Below, piece by piece: positions 1-6,846 of a stretch of 64,000 bases of DNA; the stretch's first letter is position 1, and each line of letters begins with the position of its first letter. The stretch is from Clostridiales bacterium (GTDB lineage: Bacteria; Bacillota; Clostridia; Peptostreptococcales; Anaerovoracaceae). The notes under the pieces are model-generated. The model saw only the letters and a list, made by a program, of their open reading frames with translations, made no database searches and had not been told where the DNA came from. The stretch is from positions 62,001 through 126,000 of the forward strand of contig QXXF01000008.1 of assembly GCA_009911365.1 (NCBI GenBank), in the 5' to 3' direction. The position numbers and the translations under genes are program-made.

Positions 1-273
1 ATGCAGGACGGCGGAATCATCGTTGGACCTTCCAAAGCCGCTAACGCTGGTGGAGTTGCTTGCTCTTGCATCGAAATGGGACAGAACGCTGGAAAGACTG
101 TCTTCACTCCAGAACAGGTTCACGCTCAGCTGAAAGATATCATGGTTGGCATCCACGATGCTTGCCAGAGCGCTGCTGAAGAATATGGATTCGGATACAA
201 CCTGGTTGCTGGCGCTAACATCGCTGGATTCCTGAAGGTTGCTGACGCTATGATGGCCCAGGGCATTTGCTAG
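1..273 (+). CDS. gdhA: Glutamate dehydrogenase, C-terminal part (partial at window start)
   Basis: This is the last 90 residues of a hexameric-type glutamate dehydrogenase, which interconverts glutamate with 2-oxoglutarate and ammonia in the cytoplasm. What shows it is the coenzyme-domain segment GPSKAANAGGVA, followed by EMGQNAG and the closing helix GANIAGFLKVADAMMAQG, all typical of the family's C-terminus. The frame is open to base 1, so the gene starts outside the window; the ATG at base 1 is an internal methionine. The stop is TAG. A strong terminator follows about 50 bases downstream, so it ends its transcript. Whether it uses NAD or NADP cannot be told from this part. With the glutamine synthetase at 7-8 kb it gives the cell both routes of ammonia assimilation. 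Confidence 0.93.
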   Translation: MQDGGIIVGPSKAANAGGVACSCIEMGQNAGKTVFTPEQVHAQLKDIMVGIHDACQSAAEEYGFGYNLVAGANIAGFLKVADAMMAQGIC

Positions 274-323
274 AAACAGATTTTAAATCTTACATAGCAG
301 AGGGACTATTTGAACGTTAAGTC

Positions 324-355
324 AAAGAGGTGTTCATAAGAACACCTCTTTTTTT
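324..355 (+). terminator. Rho-independent terminator after gdhA
   Basis: A perfect 12-bp stem (AAAGAGGTGTTC / GAACACCTCTTT) with a four-base ATAA loop is followed directly by a run of T. It lies about 50 bases after the glutamate dehydrogenase stop codon. Confidence 0.93.
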
Positions 356-381
356 ATGCTTTTTTCGTGGCTCAACAGTGA

Positions 382-410
382 TTGAAAAACCAGAGCGTTT
401 GTGTTACAAT
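382..410 (+). promoter_or_regulatory. Sigma-A-type promoter for the ComFB-like gene
   Basis: TTGAAA at 382-387 and TACAAT at 405-410 are separated by 17 bases. The site lies between the gdhA terminator and the start codon at 459, so the ComFB-like gene is probably a single-gene transcript. Confidence 0.65.
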
Positions 411-458
411 GAAACAAAACAAGATCAATCTATTATTAATTGGAAAGGAAACCATCAA

Positions 459-731
459 ATGTCTGACGTTTGCAATGTTATGGAAAGTCTCGTAGAAGAG
501 CATCTGGATAAGTGCATCAAAAATGCGGGCGTGTGCTCTTGTGAATTGTGCCGCGCTGATATCAAAGCCCTTGCCTTGAATAAATTGACGCCTCATTACG
601 CTTCGACCTTGAAAGGCAATCTGATCACCCGGATCGACAATATGCGTGTACAGGCTTCTACCGACGTGCTGGCTGCTATCATGGAGGCCATCTCCATTGT
701 GAAAACACATCCTCGCCACGACAACGATTAG
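459..731 (+). CDS. ComFB-like late competence family protein
   Basis: A 90-residue cytoplasmic protein that matches the ComFB family. The family pattern visible is an N-terminal helix with LVEEHLDKC, then CSCELCRADIKALALN with its closely spaced cysteines, then LTPHYAST. In Bacillus ComFB is encoded between the DNA-uptake helicase ComFA and ComFC, and its biochemical role is unclear; in cyanobacteria related proteins bind cyclic dinucleotides. Here it stands alone between two terminators with its own promoter, so a role other than DNA uptake is possible, although comEC is present at 18-20 kb. The start was chosen at 459 because GGAAAGGAA lies 8 bases before that ATG; the frame is open further upstream but has no ribosome site. 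The family is clear; the function is uncertain. Confidence 0.85.
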   Translation: MSDVCNVMESLVEEHLDKCIKNAGVCSCELCRADIKALALNKLTPHYASTLKGNLITRIDNMRVQASTDVLAAIMEAISIVKTHPRHDND

Positions 732-805
732 ATGCGAGACGGCACTTTGCCAGCGACCGCACTGGTGTGGAGTCGAGATGAGCTGAAACAAGCCAAAAAT
801 ATAAG

Positions 806-857
806 AACCTTCAAAACCAGCGCGAGATCGCATGCCTCGTTTTGAAGGTTTATTTTT
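806..857 (+). terminator. Terminator after the ComFB-like gene
   Basis: A 12-bp perfect stem (AACCTTCAAAAC / GTTTTGAAGGTT, arms 806-817 and 839-850) with a 21-base loop is followed by TATTTTT. Confidence 0.85.
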
Positions 858-905
858 CATTGCCAGCAGGTCTGAAGGATCCCTTTTAGCTTTTTGCGAT
901 TCTTT

Positions 906-1190
906 CTATCCCTCCAATTTCATGATATTCGTATCCGTCACATATTCTTCCTTGATGCTGCCCAACTCTTTGAAATGGGGCTGCTGGATATGGAAATCAA
1001 AGGCCTCTTGATCCTTCCAGTGTTCGATCAAAAGCAACAGATCTGGATCATCCGTGGCTCTGAAATAATCGTACTTGATATTTCCCGCTTCTTGCCTAGA
1101 AGCTTCTGCGACACCGGACTGTGCCACAGCCTCGTAAAACTCCTCCCGTTTTCCGGGCTTTACCTTATAATATACGTTCAATACTAGCAT
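906..1190 (-). CDS. ABM-domain (antibiotic biosynthesis monooxygenase / YgiN-like) protein
   Basis: A 94-residue protein with the ABM ferredoxin-like dimeric alpha/beta fold. The N-terminal strand MLVLNVYYKVKPGKREEFYEAV, the central strands ending in LLLLIEHWKDQEAFDFH and the C-terminal HFKEL segment follow the family pattern of small quinol monooxygenases and heme-degrading-type proteins. Members act on quinols, polyketides or heme, often without a cofactor, and many are of unknown substrate. It sits 116 bases downstream of the glycyl-radical activase and on the same strand, so the two may share a transcript. A monooxygenase reaction is unlikely in a strict anaerobe, so a binding or stress role is as likely. 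The family is confident; the role is unknown. Confidence 0.82.
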   Translation of the reverse strand: MLVLNVYYKVKPGKREEFYEAVAQSGVAEASRQEAGNIKYDYFRATDDPDLLLLIEHWKDQEAFDFHIQQPHFKELGSIKEEYVTDTNIMKLEG

Positions 1191-1306
1191 GTTTCTTCCC
1201 TCCGTTTAAAAGAACGATTCTGTCCGGTTGACATGTTTTTTCGCTGCTTCCAATCGATTCAGATGACTTATGCCAAAACGCCCCTCTTCGCTGGGCTTTG
1301 TGCTGA

Positions 1307-2272
1307 TCATCGTTTTGCGTCTTTCTTGTCTCCAGCCACAGTGCCGGCCGCACAGGAGATGCCTCTGCTGTTGAAATACTCTACCAAGTCTCTCACCTGC
1401 CCGTTGAATGCGTCTTGATCGATTTCTACTGTTTCCATGTGGTATGGAAGGCCCAGTGACGCATATTTTTCCTGGCCTAGTCGCATGAACCTGAGGAGTT
1501 GCAGCTGTTTCACCTTGTTTCCAAGCTTTTCTAAAATAAAGTCCGCCGTGGCCTCCATGTTGTCCATATCATCGTTTACGCCTGGTATCACCGGGATGCG
1601 AACAATCATTTCTTTTCTCTGCTGGACCAGCCGCTGCAAATTTTCCAGAATCCTTTCGTTGGAAACTCCTGTATAGGTTCGGTGGATCTCCGGGTCCATA
1701 TGCTTGATATCTGTGATCAGCAGGTCCGCATATCGGATTCCCTTTTCAACCGTGGCCCAATCCATACAAAAGGTAGATTCCAGACAGGTATGGATCTGTT
1801 CTTTTTGACAACGCTCTAGCAACGCCTCCACGAAATCCGCCTGTGTTAGCGGCTCTCCCCCAGAAACTGTCACACCGCCCTGGGAATCCCGGTAATACGC
1901 TATATCCCGCAAGATGAGCTCCATGGCCTGGTCCACTGTCATCTTCCTGCCCCAGGCTTTCACTGCGTCCGCTGGGCAGGCATCCGCACATTTCATGCAA
2001 TTGACGCACTGATCTCGATCAATGGAAACCAATGTCTGCTCTTTGAAATTCAAACTTCCCGCCGGGCACACGGACACGCAACATCCGCACTTGTCTTTAC
2101 CAATGCACTTTGAAGGATAAACACCAGGCTCCATATGCCCTGCCTGGCTTTCCGGATTACCGCACCACTTGCAGACCAGGGGGCAGCCCTTTAAAAACAA
2201 CTCTGTACGGATCCCTGGCCCATCGTGGATCGTGTAACGCTGCGCATTGAATATGATCCCTTCCTGAGACAT
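1307..2272 (-). CDS. Glycyl-radical enzyme activating protein (radical SAM, two extra 4Fe-4S clusters)
   Basis: A 321-residue radical SAM enzyme of the PFL-activase family. It would cleave S-adenosylmethionine to place a glycyl radical on a partner enzyme. The signature is C30-x3-C34-x2-C37 (KGCPLVCKWC) after the family lead-in IHDGPGIRTELFLKGC. An inserted ferredoxin-like segment (about residues 56-105) carries two CxxCxxC..CP clusters. This insert is typical of activases for non-pyruvate enzymes such as glycerol dehydratase, choline lyase and hydroxyproline dehydratase. GGEPL marks the SAM-binding region. The start at 2272 has GGAAGG nine bases upstream. No glycyl-radical enzyme is encoded in the window; the gene is divergent from a sigma-54 activator. 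The partner is therefore unknown. Confidence 0.93.
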   Translation of the reverse strand: MSQEGIIFNAQRYTIHDGPGIRTELFLKGCPLVCKWCGNPESQAGHMEPGVYPSKCIGKDKCGCCVSVCPAGSLNFKEQTLVSIDRDQCVNCMKCADACPADAVKAWGRKMTVDQAMELILRDIAYYRDSQGGVTVSGGEPLTQADFVEALLERCQKEQIHTCLESTFCMDWATVEKGIRYADLLITDIKHMDPEIHRTYTGVSNERILENLQRLVQQRKEMIVRIPVIPGVNDDMDNMEATADFILEKLGNKVKQLQLLRFMRLGQEKYASLGLPYHMETVEIDQDAFNGQVRDLVEYFNSRGISCAAGTVAGDKKDAKR

Positions 2273-2381
2273 TGCTCTCAGCCTTCCTTTCTCACATTAT
2301 AACTTTTTTATCATAACAAATCCAGAGGCCGCTTACAATACCTGGGACAGCAATTTCACGGAAAAATCATCTTGTGTCTTT

Positions 2382-2409
2382 TTGTCATATAGTATATCAT
2401 ATGTACTAT
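2382..2409 (+). promoter_or_regulatory. Promoter with overlapping inverted repeat, sigma-54 activator gene
   Basis: TTGTCA (2382-2387) and TACTAT (2404-2409) are spaced by 16 bases and point at the activator gene starting at 2436. The inverted repeat ATAGTA (2389-2394) / TACTAT (2404-2409) covers the spacer and -10 box, a position where a repressor or the gene's own product could block transcription. The autoregulation idea is inference. Confidence 0.5.
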
Positions 2410-2435
2410 GATGATCAATCTTGTGAGGTGCGCAT

Positions 2436-4502
2436 ATGAAAAACTATCAACACCCTAATTCAGAGTCTTATCAAAACCGGCTGCAAACAGCCTGGGAGCA
2501 TTTTATCAATAACGAAGATTACGATTATTCCTTTATCCGGCCCCAAGTGCTGGAGTCTTGGAAACGTTCCAGGGCCGCAAATGTCAACCCATTCCGCATT
2601 GTCAGTGAAATTTTATCACCTGACGCACTGAATCTAAAGATTAACAATAACATGAGCCTGATTGAAATCGTCCACCCTTATATGGAACGGCTGTATTCCA
2701 TTATCAGCGGCACAGGTGCTTATATCCTTTTTACGGACCCCGAAGGGTATCTCTTGGATTACATTGGTGATGATGAAATCATCAGCGGCGGCCAAAAACT
2801 TTCCAATCTGGTCCTGGGTGCCTGTCGCCATGAATCCGTGGCCGGTACCAATGCCATTGGGACCGCCGCTCACTTGAAAACGTCTTTACAGATCTGGGGA
2901 AACGAGCATTACTGCAAAAGGCACAAAATCTACACCTGTTCCGGCTCTCCCATCTTGGACAGTAACAATAACATCATCGGAGTCATCAATGTGACCCTGT
3001 TAAAGGACAACGCCCATCCCCATACCTTAGGCATGGTTATGTCCGCTGCTGATAGTATTTCTAAAGAAATCAATTTGACCCAGGCCATCCAAAACATTGA
3101 GCAGATCAGCGCCCAGCGCAACGCGATCATTGAAAACATGACCTCTGGACTCTTTCTCCTGACTCCCACTTATCGCATATCCCAGGTCAACCGTCATGCT
3201 CTGGACATGCTAGGGCTGCCTTATGAGCAGGTCATTGGAAAAAACATACTCAGCTTCATCACGATTGATGACGATATTCCATGCGACAATTCCCATGCCT
3301 TTTTCAAGCGGGAGCGCTATAACGAAGAGGCCGCCATTAGCCTGCTCCATTCCTCTGAACCACCAAAGCGGTTCCGGGTGTCCCTCCAGTTCATCAAGGA
3401 TAATCAAAAAAACATTACTGGCACTCTGCTTCGTTTCAATGAGCCGGAGCTGATCCATACTCTTGTAAAAAACGTGGGAGGCTTTAACGCCCATTACACT
3501 TTCAGCAACATTATCGGCAGCTCCGATCCGGTGAAAAAGATGATCAATGCTTGTAAAAAGGCGGCCATGCGGGATTCTAACGTGTTGATATGCGGAGAAA
3601 GCGGCACTGGAAAAGAGCTAGTGGCACAGGCTATTCATAATGCCAGCTCTGTAGCGACCGGCCCTTTCGTGGCCATCAACTGCGCTTCCATCCCTAACAG
3701 CCTGGTGGAAAGCGAACTCTTTGGCTATGAAAAAGGGACATTTACTGGCGCGGACAAAAATGGCCGTCCAGGAAAATTTGAAATGGCGAACGGCGGAACG
3801 ATATTCCTAGATGAGATCGGTGACATGCCTCTGGATATCCAGGCCACGCTCTTGAGAGTCATCCAGACAAAGGAGGTTGTCCGCATCGGGGGCCGTTATC
3901 CAAAGCCTATCAACATCCGGATCATCGCTGCCACCAACCAAGACCTGCTTCAATCCATTGATGACAAGACCTTCCGCAAAGATCTATACTACAGGCTCAA
4001 TGTGTTCACCATCAATACTCCTTCTCTGGCAGAACGAGGCCCTTCGGATATCCACCTGTTAGCCAAGTATTTTGTTGCTACTTATAATCGGGAGAAAAAG
4101 CAGAATATCACCATTGTTCCTGAGGTATTCTCGGTCCTGGAAACTTACACTTGGCCTGGAAACGTCCGGCAGCTGGAAAACGTCATTGAGCGGGCCATTA
4201 ATCTGACGGAAAAGGATGGCGTCATTACTGCGGACTTGTTGCCGGACGAGTTGGTGCGCCAAGCGGCTCCTGCTTTATCCGTCTCAACAGAGGACAGCAC
4301 TTCCCCATCAAAGGCCGAAACACTCGTTGTCCCACAAAAGCAACTGAATCTAAAAGAACACGAAAAAGCTTTGATCCTTTCTGCCCTGGAAAAAACAGCG
4401 GGGAACGTGACAAAGGCCAGCAAAGCCCTGGATATGAACATCAGGACCTTGTATCGAAAGCTGGACAAGTATCAGATTGATCTGACTGCCTTTCGCAGTT
4501 AG
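2436..4502 (+). CDS. Sigma-54-dependent transcriptional activator (GAF-PAS-AAA+-Fis), AcoR-like
   Basis: A 688-residue enhancer-binding protein that would remodel sigma-54 RNA polymerase using ATP. Domain order: a GAF-type sensor region (about 60-200, with GACRHESVAGTNAIGTAA, the pattern seen in AcoR-type activators), a PAS domain (about 215-330), the AAA+ domain with Walker A GESGTGKE (about 387-394) and the sigma-54 contact loop GTFTGA (about 434-439, usually GAFTGA), then a Fis-type helix-turn-helix at the C-terminus. There is no receiver domain, so a small ligand rather than phosphorylation is the expected signal. It is divergent from the glycyl-radical activase and may control it, but no -24/-12 site was found between them. 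RBS GAGGTG precedes the ATG at 2436. The target genes are unknown. Confidence 0.93.
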   Translation: MKNYQHPNSESYQNRLQTAWEHFINNEDYDYSFIRPQVLESWKRSRAANVNPFRIVSEILSPDALNLKINNNMSLIEIVHPYMERLYSIISGTGAYILFTDPEGYLLDYIGDDEIISGGQKLSNLVLGACRHESVAGTNAIGTAAHLKTSLQIWGNEHYCKRHKIYTCSGSPILDSNNNIIGVINVTLLKDNAHPHTLGMVMSAADSISKEINLTQAIQNIEQISAQRNAIIENMTSGLFLLTPTYRISQVNRHALDMLGLPYEQVIGKNILSFITIDDDIPCDNSHAFFKRERYNEEAAISLLHSSEPPKRFRVSLQFIKDNQKNITGTLLRFNEPELIHTLVKNVGGFNAHYTFSNIIGSSDPVKKMINACKKAAMRDSNVLICGESGTGKELVAQAIHNASSVATGPFVAINCASIPNSLVESELFGYEKGTFTGADKNGRPGKFEMANGGTIFLDEIGDMPLDIQATLLRVIQTKEVVRIGGRYPKPINIRIIAATNQDLLQSIDDKTFRKDLYYRLNVFTINTPSLAERGPSDIHLLAKYFVATYNREKKQNITIVPEVFSVLETYTWPGNVRQLENVIERAINLTEKDGVITADLLPDELVRQAAPALSVSTEDSTSPSKAETLVVPQKQLNLKEHEKALILSALEKTAGNVTKASKALDMNIRTLYRKLDKYQIDLTAFRS

Positions 4503-4516
4503 CCGATCACTTGCCT

Positions 4517-4554
4517 GAGAAAACCGGCTGAACGCATTATCAGCCGGTTTTCTC
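4517..4554 (+). terminator. Terminator after the sigma-54 activator
   Basis: A perfect 15-bp stem (GAGAAAACCGGCTGA / TCAGCCGGTTTTCTC) with an 8-base loop lies 14 bases after the stop. It lacks a long T run past the stem, but the T-rich arm and position fit a terminator, possibly shared with the convergent aldo/keto reductase gene. Confidence 0.75.
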
Positions 4555-4607
4555 AATCGCCTTTTATCCACGGAGTGATTCTCCATCTTTGGCCTAAGCC
4601 TTTTTCT

Positions 4608-5726
4608 CTACAACAGCTCTTGGCAGACTCTCTCCAATTCCTTGCGGATCTCAATATGCTGCGGGCAAGCCTCCTCGCATTTTCCGCACTTCACGCATTC
4701 ATTGGCGCGTTTTTTTCCATGTCCGCCTACCAACCAGTTTTCCTGGCCTGCAGCCGCCGTTTTGTCCCCATAGAGCGTCAAATAGTTCATGGCCGTGAAG
4801 GAGCCAGAAATGCCGATCTCTGCTGGACAGACTTTCGTACAGTAATTGCAAGTCGTACATGGGATGAGCGGAACTTTCTTTAATTCCTCTCTGGCCTTTT
4901 CAATGATCTCCTTTTCTTTGGCGAAAAGTCCTGAAAAGTCCTTCATGAAGGAAAGATTATCCTTCATCTGCTCTACGCTGCTCATGCCAGACAGGACTGT
5001 GATGACACCCTCCAAGTCAGCCGCAAATCGGATGGCCCAGGACGCATTAGATGCGTTGGGATCCGCTACTTTGAACACAGCTTCCACATTCTTTGGTGGC
5101 GTGGCCAGCATGCCGCCCTTCACTGGTTCCATGACAATCACTGGCTTGCCATGTTTTCTAGCCACTTCATAACAAGCCTTCGACTGAACCGCTGGATTTT
5201 CCCAATCTCCATAGTTAATCTGCAGCTGCACGAATTCCATTTCAGGATGCGTCGCTAAGATTTCTTCCAATTCATCGGCAGTGGAATGGAAAGAAAACCC
5301 CACATGTTTGATCAGTCCCTCTCGCTTCTTTTCCTGCACCCAATCCCACATGTCATAATCATCGAAGAAACGGGTACGACTTTCTCCCAGATTGTGCAGC
5401 AGATAAAAGTCAAAATATCCTGCCCCCGTCTGCTTTAGGGATGTGTCGAATTGAGCAATAGCTTCTTCCCTGGTCTTGCAATTGATCCATGCCGCGTTTT
5501 TCGTGGCCAGCTGGAAGCTTTCCCTGGGATACCGCTCTACTAACGCCTGCCGGATCGCATCTTCGCTTCCTTCATAAGCCCAAGCCGTATCAAAATACGT
5601 AAACCCCGCTTCTAGAAACAGATCTACCATTTTTTTCGTCTCCTGGATATCGATCTTCTTATCCTTCTGGGGAAGACGCATCAATCCAAACCCGAATCTT
5701 CCAATTTTCTCACCTAAATATACCAT
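4608..5726 (-). CDS. Aldo/keto reductase with C-terminal 4Fe-4S ferredoxin domain
   Basis: A 372-residue cytoplasmic oxidoreductase. The first 270 residues are an aldo/keto reductase barrel (GRFGFGLMRLP, FDTAWAYEGSE with the catalytic Asp and Tyr, KHVGFSFH, and the nucleotide-binding C-part). The last 90 residues carry CTTCNYCTKVCP and CVKCGKCEEACPQHIEI, two 4Fe-4S binding motifs. This fused form is common in clostridia and its substrates are mostly unknown; the clusters suggest it can exchange electrons with ferredoxin. The ATG at 5726 is chosen because GGAGGTAT lies just upstream; the longer open frame has no ribosome site. It is transcribed with the MerR-type regulator immediately upstream, which very likely controls it. 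Confidence 0.9.
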   Translation of the reverse strand: MVYLGEKIGRFGFGLMRLPQKDKKIDIQETKKMVDLFLEAGFTYFDTAWAYEGSEDAIRQALVERYPRESFQLATKNAAWINCKTREEAIAQFDTSLKQTGAGYFDFYLLHNLGESRTRFFDDYDMWDWVQEKKREGLIKHVGFSFHSTADELEEILATHPEMEFVQLQINYGDWENPAVQSKACYEVARKHGKPVIVMEPVKGGMLATPPKNVEAVFKVADPNASNASWAIRFAADLEGVITVLSGMSSVEQMKDNLSFMKDFSGLFAKEKEIIEKAREELKKVPLIPCTTCNYCTKVCPAEIGISGSFTAMNYLTLYGDKTAAAGQENWLVGGHGKKRANECVKCGKCEEACPQHIEIRKELERVCQELL

Positions 5727-5766
5727 CCGTATACCTCCTGTTTTCATCGTCTGAATATACGCAAAA

Positions 5767-6156
5767 TCATTCCCCCTGTTTTTTTCGCAGCGCTTCCTCT
5801 CTGGGCAGGAGATGCGCTTCATAGTGCTCAATTTTGCAATTGAGATATTCCAGCATCCGCCGCATCTCTTCAATCCGCTCCTCTAACCCTTCTCTCTGCC
5901 TTAGCAGCAGTTCCTTTCTCACAGGTGCGGTTTCTTCTCCCTGCCGAACTAGAGCCACATATTCGGTCAGAGATTCAATGGAAAGCCCTGCGGTCCGCAT
6001 ACAGCGCACAAATTGAATCCATTCGCAATCCCCTTTTGAATAATCCCGCCTGCCGCTCTTGTCCCTTTTGATGGGCAATATGAGGCCGATCCGTTCGTAA
6101 TACCGCAATGTGTCCGCAGATAATTCCAACTCTTGACTGACTTCCGTAATGGTCAT
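5767..6156 (-). CDS. MerR family transcriptional regulator
   Basis: A 129-residue regulator. It opens with the MerR winged helix-turn-helix (MTITEVSQELELSADTLRYY, then ERIGLI and a basic RDKSGRRDY segment), followed by a long C-terminal coiled coil (about residues 75-125) for dimerisation. No cysteine metal-binding loop is present, so it belongs with the organic-effector or aldehyde-responsive branch rather than the mercury or zinc branch. The start at 6156 follows GGAGGG. It heads a two-gene unit with the aldo/keto reductase, 40 bases apart, and its promoter has the distorted 19-base spacer typical of MerR control. Confidence 0.93.
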   Translation of the reverse strand: MTITEVSQELELSADTLRYYERIGLILPIKRDKSGRRDYSKGDCEWIQFVRCMRTAGLSIESLTEYVALVRQGEETAPVRKELLLRQREGLEERIEEMRRMLEYLNCKIEHYEAHLLPREEALRKKQGE

Positions 6157-6190
6157 CCAGCATCCCTCCTTTGACCTGACGTATGAAGTC

Positions 6191-6221
6191 ATCATACCAC
6201 TTGGAGCAGACTCTAAGTCAA
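6191..6221 (-). promoter_or_regulatory. MerR-type promoter with 19-base spacer and operator dyad
   Basis: On the minus strand TTGACT (6216-6221) and TATGAT (6191-6196) are 19 bases apart instead of 17. The dyad CTTAGAG-TCTG-CTCCAAG (6200-6217) fills the spacer, with 6 of 7 arm positions matching. Over-long spacers with a dyad between the boxes are the hallmark of MerR-activated promoters, so this is the likely autoregulated promoter of the MerR/aldo-keto unit. Confidence 0.8.
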
Positions 6222-6266
6222 GCTGTATCTATGAAATTTTTGAAATTTTTTACAGGTCCGAGCGTG

Positions 6267-6743
6267 TCAATATTCTCCAAAATGCTCTGGGTTGCTCATT
6301 TCGATTTCCAGGATCTTGATATAATTTCGGATTAATTGTGACAGGACTGCGAACTCCTCCGTTCCCATCCTATTACGCACAGCCTCCTCCACTTGCGACA
6401 GCAGATCTAATTTTTCGTCCGCATAAGAAACCCCTGCCTCTGTGAGCTGCAGGATCCGCTGCCGCTTGTCCTTTTTTGCTCTGGAAACCACCAGATACCC
6501 TGACCTGGAAAGTGCTCTGACAGCATTGTTGACCGTTTGCTTTGGGAGCGCATATGTCCTGCGGATTTCCTTTTGCGTGCAAATCTCCGTCTGCCGCAGC
6601 AGACGCAGCACCATCAATTCTAAATAGTTCACCTGATTGCGTTTCGCCCAGTTCCCGCAGATCCCCCGTGCCTTGTAAATGGCCGCACTCGTCTTGGCAA
6701 AGCACGGATCGCTAACTGGCTGCCTTCTCAATAACATCATCAT
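6267..6743 (-). CDS. MarR family transcriptional regulator
   Basis: A 158-residue winged-helix regulator. The DNA-binding part (about residues 45-105) reads QKEIRRTYALPKQTVNNAVRALSRSGYLV followed by the wing RAKKDKRQRILQLTEAG, a clear MarR pattern. Flanking helices would form the dimer. The start at 6743 follows GGGAGG; three ATGs in a row make the exact start ambiguous by one or two residues. It stands alone between the glutamine synthetase terminator and the MerR promoter, with no obvious dedicated target beside it, so its ligand and regulon cannot be told. Confidence 0.9.
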   Translation of the reverse strand: MMMLLRRQPVSDPCFAKTSAAIYKARGICGNWAKRNQVNYLELMVLRLLRQTEICTQKEIRRTYALPKQTVNNAVRALSRSGYLVVSRAKKDKRQRILQLTEAGVSYADEKLDLLSQVEEAVRNRMGTEEFAVLSQLIRNYIKILEIEMSNPEHFGEY

Positions 6744-6773
6744 GGCGCACCTCCCTTTTAGTGTAATGAAAGA

Positions 6774-6825
6774 TAAAAAAAGCGCACCCTTCCTGAAATC
6801 CGCAGGATATCATTCTTGGTGCGCT
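6774..6825 (-). terminator. Terminator after glutamine synthetase
   Basis: Arms AGCGCACC (6781-6788) and GGTGCGCT (6818-6825) form the base of a hairpin that is followed on the minus strand by seven T. It lies 22 bases past the glnA stop. Confidence 0.85.
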
Positions 6826-6846
6826 TGTGTTTTCCTTGTTTTGTTT

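Noticed and set aside
2257-2280. GG-10-GC sigma-54-like spacing before the activase gene
   Set aside because: The GG falls in the ribosome site and the GC abuts the start codon; the -24 box is not TGG, so this is chance.
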